Part shown: positions 52,110 through 60,054 of the stretch, piece by piece
Layout of the letters: every line of letters starts with the position of its first letter
Position numbering within the stretch: position 1 is the stretch's first letter
DNA from: Agrostemma githago
Taxonomy: Eukaryota > Streptophyta > Magnoliopsida > Caryophyllales > Caryophyllaceae
Assembly: GCA_958450325.1 (NCBI GenBank)
Contig: OY288243.1
Coordinates: 24,644,844-24,708,843 of the forward strand
Direction: 5' to 3'
Length of the DNA stretch: 64,000 nucleotides
Program-made: the position numbers and the translations under genes
Notes under the pieces: model-generated
What the model was told of the DNA's origin: nothing
Databases searched by the model: none
What the model saw: the letters and a program-made list of their open reading frames with translations, nothing else

Positions 52110-52769
52110 TGATGAGGGTTGGTTGCCTGTCATTGGCCGCCCGCCAATCGGGCCCCGAGGCGACCGAGCCCCAAGAAGGGGGAAGGATCTGTCCTGCTGC
52201 TCTTCCCATCAGTTGCTGGAATCTCCAAGTGTGGCCCCAATTCCTTGGGCCGTCCGCCAAACGGAGTAGACCAGGCCTGCCGCCTGCGTCCAGGGCATCC
52301 CCGCCTGAATAAAGCCAAAAGGGAACCAAGGACCCATCCGTCATTTTGCCTAAGGTAATTGGGAATGGAGGGATGGGAGGCCACCACTTGTCACTCTCCC
52401 ATCCAACCATTCCTCTTTCTCTTCTCTCTCTTGTGGGAAGGTATAAATACCTCCCCATTTCCCACATGAGAGGGGTTGGATTTTCTCTCTCTAGACTCTT
52501 ACTCCTAAAACGCCACCTAGTTCCTCACGAGCTAGGTTCGTCAAGGCATTCCACGGACTGACTTAGGCATCGGAGAGGGTTTCCTCGGACAACCTCCGAG
52601 GCCCTGTGCGTTCATTGTGCAGGGAGCAGGCCACTTCCGCCGGGAAGGTCCGATCTAAGGAGTGAGAGAAAGGGGAGACCAAGGGAAGTCAAACGATCAG
52701 TCGTTCGCAATTAACCCGATTGTACAGCCCGGATCCTAGGCCGGGTGAATTGTTTCCGTGACCGGAACA
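52110..52769 (+). repeat. 5' long terminal repeat
   Basis: It starts TGATGAGGGTTGG and ends CCGGAACA, so TG...CA termini are present. The first 95 bases are repeated without change at 63,906-64,000. The 3' boundary is set by the primer binding site three bases downstream. The LTR carries a TATA box at 52,442 and the motif TTAGGCATCGGAG near 52,563, which I recognise from other plant gypsy LTRs. The last 19 bases form an imperfect inverted repeat (TGTTTCCG...CGGAACA). Confidence 0.93.
52442..52449 (+). promoter_or_regulatory. LTR TATA box
   Basis: TATAAATA lies in the context GGTATAAATACC. It sits 332 bases into the LTR and would place the transcript start near 52,475. It is the likely U3 promoter for the genomic RNA and gag-pol. 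Confidence 0.8.
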
Positions 52770-52772
52770 ATT

Positions 52773-52790
52773 TGGCGCCGTCTGTGGGGA
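52773..52790 (+). other. Primer binding site
   Basis: TGGCGCCGTCTGTGGGGA begins three bases after the LTR end. The first nine bases and the final GGGGA match what is expected for the complement of a plant tRNA-Asp 3' end. The middle differs, a pattern common in Tat elements. The tRNA assignment is from memory of the family, not a search. Confidence 0.8.
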
Positions 52791-52858
52791 ACTTACGGTT
52801 GTGCTCACGAGTTAACCACTAAAATCAACCACTCATAACCACAAAATTAAACACAGTC

Positions 52859-55800
52859 ATGCCAGAAATCGTTGATGACAGTGCAGGAGCGGGTCCGACG
52901 GTCCCTCCGGTGGCCCCCCTGTACGGAATGCCGCTATTGGAGAGGGTCCCTCCTGCCACAATCCTTGGGGTTGAGGGAACCAATCCCTTCGGTGGACCCA
53001 ACACTACTGTGACACCCGAGCTGGGGGCACGCCCTGGACGTGCTCTTAATCTGACCCCAGCTCAGATGGCACAGGCAGCCGCGTTCTTCTCTGCGATGCT
53101 GGATCAGGAGTTCACACCTGAAGACCTGGTGGGCAGGGTCGCGTCGGCTCCTAGGCAGCCGTCCCCAGGCAGCAGGGACGAGGCCGGGGGCACGAGGCGG
53201 ACCGCCGCCAGAAACGCTCAGAGAAAGGCGAGAAGAACAGCCCAAGTGTATACGCATGTGCAGAGGCGCATTACCACTGACAAACCAGGATCACCTGCCC
53301 AGCAGGCGGTCTCTATTCACACGACAGAATCGGCGTCTGGAAGGCAGGGAGGCTTATCTCAAGGACTACAGGAGCGCATGAGGCCCAGGGAGCCTGTGTC
53401 AAAACGCCTAGGAGAGAGGCCAGGCGGAGTTTTCTCCAGGTTAACACCTGCGGCCAAGGAACAGTCAGCCCCCGGCTTATCGCAAAGCTTGCAATCCAGA
53501 CTCAACCGAGGACAACCACTTGAGTCCAGGTACCATCAGGGTGAAAATCTCTGTCCCTCCCAGAGGAAGAGGCCCAGGCAGACCCTCTCGGGAACAGAGG
53601 ACGAGGCAGCTAGCAGACCGCCACCGAGGCACCGCTCCCCCAGTACGAGGAAACCAACCCATAGACAATGGGAATCTCATGGTAACCAGTCTGGGGAAAG
53701 CAGGTCACGATTGGTAGGCAGGCCCACGAAAACCCCGTTGCACCCTGAGGTACAAGAGTACCCCATTCCAAAAATCAAAATGCCCACCATCAAATTTGAC
53801 GGGACGACGGACCCTGAAGACCACCTGGCAGCCTTTGAGAGCCACATGGGAATGTATGATGTAGATGACGCCATCTGGTGCAAAGTTTTCCCTACCACCC
53901 TGGTAGGACTTGCGCAGGGGTGGTTCAGAGATCTCCGCCAGGGGTCAATCAGGTTCTTCCTAGAGTTAGCTGAGATCTTCCTTGAGCAGTATGCTGGAAA
54001 TAAGAGAAGACGACTTACCCGTTTCGATCTCATGACCCTGAAACAAAAGAAGGGTGAGAGTGTGAGAGAATACATGAGAAGATTCGATCTATCCTACCAG
54101 CAGGTTAGGGAGATCGACGATTCCACCGCCGCCTACGCCCTGACGATCTCCCTACTTCCGGGGGAAATGAAAAACCAGATGATCAGGGCCCAGCCCGAAA
54201 CCTTGGCCATGGCCAGGAAGATTGCTGAGGGGTTCATTCTGCAGGAGGAGTTCCACGGCCTGACGGACACCCCTGCAGGCCAGACAAAGCCTCAAGGGGG
54301 ACCGCAGGGTGGAAGGGGCAGAGGTGAACCAGGAAAGCAGAAAGAGGAAGGAGACACTCCCAAGAAAGAGCGCCCAGTCTACCAACCCAGATTCGATAGT
54401 TACACCGCTCTGAACAAATCCAGGGCGGAAATCTTCGAACTGGAAAAAGAAACTGCCAAATGGAACCGTCCAAGCAAACCTCGCAGCCCAAAAGGCGACC
54501 CAAAGAAATTCTGCACTTTCCACGACTGTATTGGCCACACCACCGAAGAGTGCCGTCACCTGAAAGATGAAATTGAGAAATTAATCAGAAACGGATGGTT
54601 GGCCAACTATGCAGCTAAAAACAAGACTCAGAAGGAAATGCCTGAGAAACCAGAGGGGTCTGCGCAGAACCGGATGATAATCCACGTGATTTCAGGGGGC
54701 ACTGAGGGCCAGCTCAGCCGAAGAAGTCAAAAAAGGCAAATGCGAGAGCTGAGAAACCAAATCTGCTACGCTGAGAAAGAAGGGAGCCCAAAAGGAGTGA
54801 CACTAAGCATCACCCCTGATGATGCAGGGCGGGTGATATATCCGCACAGTGATCCTCTGGTGCTGTCCCTAGAAATCAGCAACCATATTGTGCGAAGATG
54901 TATGATAGACACAGGCGCATATACAAACCTTCTGTACAAGGATGCTTTCGAAAAAATGGGCCTGGAAAAAAGGCATCTGCGGCCTGCTCCCGGATCCCTG
55001 TATGGATTCAGTGGGGCTGGCGTGCTGCCCATGGGCGTCATCGACTTACCCGTAACCTTCGGGGAGGGTTCCGCAGCCAGAAATGTCAGGGCAACTTTTG
55101 TCGTTGTGGACGCAAGGTCTGCCTATAATGCCCTGATTGGCAGGGCCACCCTGGATGAAATCGAGGCAGCAATCTCCATCAGAGCTCTCACCATTGCATA
55201 TGTCACAGACTTCGGGCTGGAAGGAAAGATACGTGGGGACCAAGAGTCAGCTAGACAATGCTACTCCGTGGCCCTACAAGAACATGAGAAGGACAGGAAA
55301 GGAAAAAGAAAAGCTGACAGTTCCCCCTGCAGGGAAGGTGAAGTCCCAATTGAGCACCCGATGCCCGACCGCCTGGAGCCAGGAGGTGACAGTATGCTGG
55401 TGGACTTAGAACCAGGAAGGCAGGTCTTGGTAGGAACAGGCTTGGAGGAATCCTACCAGGCCGAACTGATCAAACTTCTGAGAGAAAACAAAGACGTGTT
55501 TGCCTACTCCGCAGACGAGATGCCCGGCGTTGATCCCTCATGCATCGTTCACAAGCTGAACGTAAGCACAGAGGCTCGCCCTGTAAAACAGAAGAAACGA
55601 AATATGTCTGCAGAAAAAGACGCAGCAATCAAGGAAGAGATCAGTAAGCTCCTGAAAGCAGACTTCGTTGAAGTCTGCGACTACCCAGAATGGCTGGCAA
55701 ATGTTGTTATGGTCAAAAAGTCGTCTGGAGCATGGAGAATGTGCGTCGACTTTACGAACCTGAATAAAGCCTGCCCGAAGGACTGCTATCCGCTCCCTCG

Positions 55801-57829
55801 GATCGATCAACTGGTAGACGCCACTAGTGGCTACACCATGCTAAGCTTCTTGGACGCCTTTTCAGGCTACCATCAAGTGTACTTATGGCAGCCAGACAGG
55901 GTGAAGTGCGCGTTCATCACCAGTTCGGGCACGTACATGTACAAGATGATGCCCTTCGGGCTCAAAAATGCGGGAGCTACGTACCAGCGTCTGGTTGATA
56001 AAGTATTTGAGAAGCAGAAAGGTAGAAACATCGAGGCTTATGTTGACGATGCCATCGTAAAAAGCAGGGAAGACAAGGAACACCTGACAGACTTGCAGGA
56101 AACCTTCAGTTCTCTGCGCGCTTACAAAATGAAACTGAATCCCAAAAAGTGCACGTTTGGAGTCCGCTCCGGAAAATTTCTAGGTTTTCTGGTCAGTTCT
56201 CGGGGTATTGATGCCAACCCTGAAAAAGTTCAGGCGGTCTTAGACCTCCCTGAACCCAAGACCATCAGGGACATCCAGCGCCTGACGGGACGAATGGCCG
56301 CCTTGGCACGATTTATTGCCCGATCAGCAGACAGAGCCACTCCTTTTTTCAAAATTCTGAAAGGAAACAAACAGTTCAAATGGGAAAGCGAGCAGAGAGA
56401 AGCCTTCGAGCAACTGAAAGACCATCTTAAGAGTCTCCCTACCCTGGCAAGACCAGTAGCAGGAGAGAAACTTTTTCTCTACATCGCGGTAACTAACATA
56501 ACTGTCAGCGCAGTCATCCTGCGGGAAGAAGCAAGCACCCAGCAGCCTATATACTTTGTGAGTCATGCGCTGGGGGCAGCTGAGAAGAATTATCCCATGG
56601 TTGAAAAGGCTGCCTACGCGGTCATAATTGCAGCCCGGAAGCTCAGACCTTATTTTGACGCGCATCCAGTCATTGTCCTCACCGATCAACCCCTGGAAAA
56701 GGTGTTGGAAAAATTCGAAAAATCGGGAAGGTTGTTAAAATGGGCAATTGAGCTGAGTGGGCTGGGTATATCTTACCAGCCAAGAACAGCCATCAAGGCC
56801 CAAGCCCTGGCAGATTTTTTGGCTGAGTGCTCCCATTCAGGGGAAGAGGAAGCCCCTGCCCAGGAGTGGGTCGTGCACACTGATGGGTCCTCCACGGCCA
56901 GCGGCGCAGGCGCAGGCGTAGTATTAACCAGCCCAGAGGGAGCCGACTTTGAACATGCTCTCAGGTTCGTCTTCCCAGCATCAAACAATGAGGCAGAGTA
57001 CGAAGCAGTACTCGCAGGCGTCAGGTTAGCTAAGGCTGCAGGGGCGGAGCGAATTATCTTGGCGACAGATTCCCAACTCATCGCCAACCAGATTAATGGG
57101 GAATACGAAGCCAGAGACCAAACAATGGCCTCATACCTAGAAATGGTAAAAAGAGAGCTATCCAGCCTGAAATCATACGAGATCAAACAAATTCCCCGAT
57201 CCCAGAACAACAGAGCAGACGCCCTGTCAAAACTGGCAAGCTCCAGTCTGCAGGATATCCGGAGGTCGGTATGGGTGGACGTTTTACACGAAAGGTCTAC
57301 CAATCCTGGTCAAGAGATTAATACCATGGAAGAAGAGCCAGAAAACTGGATGACCCCTTTCGTCCAGTATAAAAGGCACGGTGCCCTACCACCAGATCCA
57401 TTGCAAAGAAGGAAGGTACAGGCTAAAGCAGCCTGGTTCATATTCGTTAATGGAGAACTCTACAAAAAATCTTTTACTTATCCCCTGCTTAAATGCCTAC
57501 GGGCGGATCAGGCTGCTGAAGTGTTGGATGATATCCATTCAGGAATTTGTGGACATCACATCGGCGGGAGGTCGCTGGCCCACAAGGCCCTCAGGGCAGG
57601 CTACTACTGGCCTACCATGCTGGCAGATGCCAGGAGCCTGGCCCAGAAATGCAGAAAATGTCAACTCTTCGCCCCGTCGATCCATGCTCCGGCCCAGGAG
57701 CTCAGGCCAATCTCCCATCCCCTTTGCTCAATGGGGGATGGACATTCTAGGGCCCTTCACAGTGGCCACAGGGGGCAGAAAATTTTTGATAGTCGCCATA
57801 GACTACTTCACCAAATGGGTGGAGGCTGA
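52859..57829 (+). CDS. gag-pol: Gag-pol polyprotein: gag, protease, RT, RNase H, archaeal-type RNase H, integrase N-terminus
   Basis: This single 1,656-codon frame encodes the replication proteins of the element. Residues 1-310 are a Pro/Arg-rich disordered leader. The gag core (Retrotrans_gag type) covers about 312-465, with a CxxH...GHTTEEC zinc motif near 551-565. The protease has its DTG triad at 684-686. RT spans about 897-1,170, with catalytic Asp999 (LDAFSGYHQ) and YVDD at 1061-1064. The first RNase H lies at about 1,172-1,324. A second, archaeal-type RNase H follows, with D1342, E1380, D1404 and D1454 all present. Integrase begins with the H1560/H1567/C1598/C1601 zinc finger. True coding sense ends near 57,721; the last 36 codons are out of frame and unrelated to integrase. 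The start ATG lies 69 bp after the PBS. All catalytic residues seen upstream of the break are intact. Confidence 0.95.
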   Translation: MPEIVDDSAGAGPTVPPVAPLYGMPLLERVPPATILGVEGTNPFGGPNTTVTPELGARPGRALNLTPAQMAQAAAFFSAMLDQEFTPEDLVGRVASAPRQPSPGSRDEAGGTRRTAARNAQRKARRTAQVYTHVQRRITTDKPGSPAQQAVSIHTTESASGRQGGLSQGLQERMRPREPVSKRLGERPGGVFSRLTPAAKEQSAPGLSQSLQSRLNRGQPLESRYHQGENLCPSQRKRPRQTLSGTEDEAASRPPPRHRSPSTRKPTHRQWESHGNQSGESRSRLVGRPTKTPLHPEVQEYPIPKIKMPTIKFDGTTDPEDHLAAFESHMGMYDVDDAIWCKVFPTTLVGLAQGWFRDLRQGSIRFFLELAEIFLEQYAGNKRRRLTRFDLMTLKQKKGESVREYMRRFDLSYQQVREIDDSTAAYALTISLLPGEMKNQMIRAQPETLAMARKIAEGFILQEEFHGLTDTPAGQTKPQGGPQGGRGRGEPGKQKEEGDTPKKERPVYQPRFDSYTALNKSRAEIFELEKETAKWNRPSKPRSPKGDPKKFCTFHDCIGHTTEECRHLKDEIEKLIRNGWLANYAAKNKTQKEMPEKPEGSAQNRMIIHVISGGTEGQLSRRSQKRQMRELRNQICYAEKEGSPKGVTLSITPDDAGRVIYPHSDPLVLSLEISNHIVRRCMIDTGAYTNLLYKDAFEKMGLEKRHLRPAPGSLYGFSGAGVLPMGVIDLPVTFGEGSAARNVRATFVVVDARSAYNALIGRATLDEIEAAISIRALTIAYVTDFGLEGKIRGDQESARQCYSVALQEHEKDRKGKRKADSSPCREGEVPIEHPMPDRLEPGGDSMLVDLEPGRQVLVGTGLEESYQAELIKLLRENKDVFAYSADEMPGVDPSCIVHKLNVSTEARPVKQKKRNMSAEKDAAIKEEISKLLKADFVEVCDYPEWLANVVMVKKSSGAWRMCVDFTNLNKACPKDCYPLPRIDQLVDATSGYTMLSFLDAFSGYHQVYLWQPDRVKCAFITSSGTYMYKMMPFGLKNAGATYQRLVDKVFEKQKGRNIEAYVDDAIVKSREDKEHLTDLQETFSSLRAYKMKLNPKKCTFGVRSGKFLGFLVSSRGIDANPEKVQAVLDLPEPKTIRDIQRLTGRMAALARFIARSADRATPFFKILKGNKQFKWESEQREAFEQLKDHLKSLPTLARPVAGEKLFLYIAVTNITVSAVILREEASTQQPIYFVSHALGAAEKNYPMVEKAAYAVIIAARKLRPYFDAHPVIVLTDQPLEKVLEKFEKSGRLLKWAIELSGLGISYQPRTAIKAQALADFLAECSHSGEEEAPAQEWVVHTDGSSTASGAGAGVVLTSPEGADFEHALRFVFPASNNEAEYEAVLAGVRLAKAAGAERIILATDSQLIANQINGEYEARDQTMASYLEMVKRELSSLKSYEIKQIPRSQNNRADALSKLASSSLQDIRRSVWVDVLHERSTNPGQEINTMEEEPENWMTPFVQYKRHGALPPDPLQRRKVQAKAAWFIFVNGELYKKSFTYPLLKCLRADQAAEVLDDIHSGICGHHIGGRSLAHKALRAGYYWPTMLADARSLAQKCRKCQLFAPSIHAPAQELRPISHPLCSMGDGHSRALHSGHRGQKIFDSRHRLLHQMGGG

Positions 57830-58577
57830 AGCAGTGCCCAACATCACTGAGCCGGCTGTCCGAAAGGTAATCTGGCGGAATGTCATTACCCGGTTCGGTG
57901 TACCGAAGATGCTAGTGTTCGACCACGGCAGGCAGTTCGATAATGACCCACTAAGGATCTGGCTAGAAAGCCATAACATCTCAGTCGCCTACTCAGCAGT
58001 CTGTCACCCTCAAACCAATGGGCAGGCAGAAGCAGCCAACAAACAGATTCTGAATGGCCTGAAGAAAATGGTGGATGACTGCAAGGGTAGGTGGGCTGAT
58101 GAACTCCCCAGCATACTCTGGTCCATCCGAACTACCAGGAAGGAGTCTACGGGCCAGACCCCATTTGGCTTGGTGTACGGAGCAGAGGCTTTATTGCCGA
58201 TTGAGACAAGGATTCCCTCTCTGCGTTCCCAGCTATACAACCAGGCTGAGAATGAAGCCGTGATGGTCGAGGCCCTGGACCTGGTAAGTGAGCTAAGAGA
58301 GGAAGCCGGTACAAATATCGCTGCCTACCAGCAGCGAATGAGGAAAGCCTTCAATAGCAAAGTCCGGCAGAGGAGCTTTCAGGTGGGCGAGCTAGTCCTA
58401 AGAAAAACACAGGCAACTGGAAAATCAAGAGAGCATGGGAAACTAAGTGCCAATTGGGAGGGCCCATACCAAATAACTCAGGTTTTGGGTCCAGGCACGT
58501 ACAGGATATCCAATCTAGAGGGACAGGAGCTGAGCGCTCATTGGAATGCAGATACACTAAAGAAATATTACGTCTAA
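57720..58577 (+). pseudogene. pol: Integrase catalytic core and C-terminus, frameshifted continuation of pol
   Basis: Downstream of a CCCC run at 57,719-57,722, integrase homology switches to the +1 frame, which stays open from 57,381 to the TAA at 58,575. The core motifs are complete: Asp in QWGMD (codon at 57,741), Asp in VFDHG (57,921) and Glu in NGQAE (58,029), a D-x59-D-x35-E arrangement. A GPY-type motif (NWEGPY) follows near the C-terminus, and there is no chromodomain. Residues usually found just before the QWG motif are missing, so a small deletion (about 5 bp) explains the shift better than programmed frameshifting. Frameshifting is not known at this place in integrase. This copy therefore should not make full integrase. 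Confidence 0.88.
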
Positions 58578-58600
58578 GCAAGAGTGTAGGCAATTTTTAC

Positions 58601-58616
58601 TTTTACTAGAGTAAAA
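58601..58616. other. Short palindrome after the pol stop
   Basis: TTTTACT and AGTAAAA are perfect 7-bp inverted arms separated by AG, 24 bp after the pol stop codon. The loop is very small, so a stable hairpin is doubtful. Role unknown. Confidence 0.5.
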
Positions 58617-58747
58617 AGGCGGAGGACGATCAGAAATGTCGACGGCTCCGACCACCCCTATGTCAAGAAGAAAAATTTAAGAGAAATGAGAAAATGCAGG
58701 TTTATACTCGTTGCCTGTTCACACTCGCGTCTTTCACACACAAACGA

Positions 58748-58781
58748 GCAGGGGGCAATAGGGGGAGGCCCCCCTGTTGCC
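58748..58781 (+). other. Internal polypurine tract and GC-rich hairpin
   Basis: AGCAGGGGGCAATAGGGGG is an almost pure purine tract. It runs into an inverted repeat whose 12-base left arm, GGCAATAGGGGG (58,754-58,765), pairs with the right arm ending TGTTGCC at 58,781, with one mismatch. The tract looks like a retroelement polypurine primer, but it lies 5.1 kb upstream of the 3' LTR. It stands just before the 125-bp tandem array. Confidence 0.55.
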
Positions 58782-58825
58782 AAAATGGGGAAAAGTGAAC
58801 CCCCTAACGCAAACCAAAGAAAGCT

Positions 58826-59791
58826 ACCCTGCCTACCTCTGGGCAGGCAGGGCGCAGGCCCCTTGGACTTTGAACGAAAAGCCAGGGACAGGCCAGGCTA
58901 ACAAGGACTGGGGGCAGGCCCCCCAACCTTGTATAAAAAACGCAAAGGCCACCCTGCTTACCTCTGGGCAGGCAGGGCGCAGGCCCCCTGGACTTTGAAT
59001 GAAAAGCCAGGGACAGGCCAGGCTAACAAGGACTGGGGGCAGGCCCCCCAACCTTGTATAAAAAACGCAAAGGCCACCCTGCTTACCTCTGGGCAGGCAG
59101 GGGGCAGGCCCCCTGGACTTTGAACGAAAAGCCAGGGACAGGCCAGGCTAACAAGGACTGGGGGCAGGCCCCCCAACCTTGTATAAAAAACGCAAAGGCC
59201 ACCCTGCTTACCTCTGGGCAGGCAGGGGGCAGGCCCCCTGGACTTTGAACGAAAAGCCAGGGACAGGCCAGGCTAACAAGGACTGGGGGCAGGCCCCCCA
59301 ACCTTGTATAAAAAACGCAAAGGCCACCCTGCTTACCTCTGGGCAGGCAGGGGGCAGGCTCCCTGGACTTTGAACGAAAAGCCAGGGACAGGCCAGGCTA
59401 ACAAGGACTGGGGGCAGGCCCCCCAACCTTGTATAAAAAACGCAAAGGCCACCCTGCTTACCTCTGGGCAGGCAGGGGGCAGGCCCCCTGGACTTTGAAT
59501 GAAAAGCCAGGGACAGGCCAGGCTAACAAGGACTGGGGGCAGGCCCCCCAACCTTGTATAAAAAACGCAAAGGCCACCCTGCTTACCTCTGGGCAGGCAG
59601 GGGGCAGGCCCCCTGGACTTTGAACGAAAAGCCAGGGACAAGCCAGGCTAACAAGGACTGGGGGCAGGCCCCTCAACCTTGTATAAAAAACGCTGAGAAA
59701 CCTCCCTTCCTACCTCTAGGCAGGCAGGGGGCAGGCTCCCTGGATTTCAAACAAAAACCAGGGACAGGCCAAGCAGATAAAAACCCTCCTA
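58826..59791 (+). repeat. 125-bp tandem repeat array, 7 full copies plus a diverged eighth
   Basis: Units start at 58,826, 58,951, 59,076, 59,201, 59,326, 59,451 and 59,576, with a degenerate copy at 59,701-59,791. Each contains CCTCTGGGCAGGCAGG, a CTGGACTTTGAA block, GGGGGCAGGCCCCC and CTTGTATAAAAAACGC. The first two units read GGGCGCAGGCC where later ones read GGGGGCAGGCC. The outer units are more diverged than the middle ones, as expected if the centre expands. Open frames across the array are artefacts of the period. Tandem repeats at this position are known from the 3' untranslated regions of Tat-lineage elements. Confidence 0.95.
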
Positions 59792-60054
59792 CCTACAGGC
59801 GGATGGGTTGCAAGTCAAACTCATGAAGAACCAAAATGTGCAAATGCAAACCGAATTCACATACAGAAGAAAAAGCAGCGTCAAGGAAACACAAGACATA
59901 AGTTCTCAAAGTTTTCAAGACAAACAGTTACAACCAAGAGTACGGCAGCCGGCCACCAAAGGGCTCGGCGCGCAAAGAAGTAAGGAAATTAAAGCGTTGG
60001 CACAGGCGCAGCAGGGGACGAGCAAGAGCCCTCTGAGGAAGACTGCCCTCCATG
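59792..60054. other. Spacer between tandem array and antisense gene
   Basis: About 260 bp with no recognisable gene. It would contain the 3' untranslated region of the antisense gene that ends at 60,055. No AATAAA is seen on the antisense strand here. Confidence 0.5.

Noticed and set aside
52308..52313. AATAAA in the 5' LTR as polyadenylation signal
   Set aside because: It lies upstream of the TATA box, in U3, where it could not serve a transcript that starts near 52,475; the same site in the 3' LTR is outside the window.
52102..52561. Several open frames on both strands inside the 5' LTR
   Set aside because: They lie entirely in LTR regulatory sequence and overlap each other; none has a recognisable domain.
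53677..56689. Antisense frames of 90-135 codons opposite gag-pol
   Set aside because: They are shadows of the real sense gene, with no domain, and are explained by its codon composition.
56773..57303. 176-codon antisense frame opposite the second RNase H
   Set aside because: The sense strand has clear RNase H catalytic motifs here; the antisense product has no recognisable feature.
57700..57745. Programmed ribosomal frameshift in pol
   Set aside because: The site lies inside the integrase domain, where such signals are not known, and family residues are missing at the break, so a deletion mutation is simpler.
58686..59826. Repeated 64-72 residue frames on both strands (for example MYKKRKGHPAYLWAGR)
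   Set aside because: They are products of the 125-bp tandem repeat, which shifts frame each unit. They have identical boundaries in every copy and no protein character.
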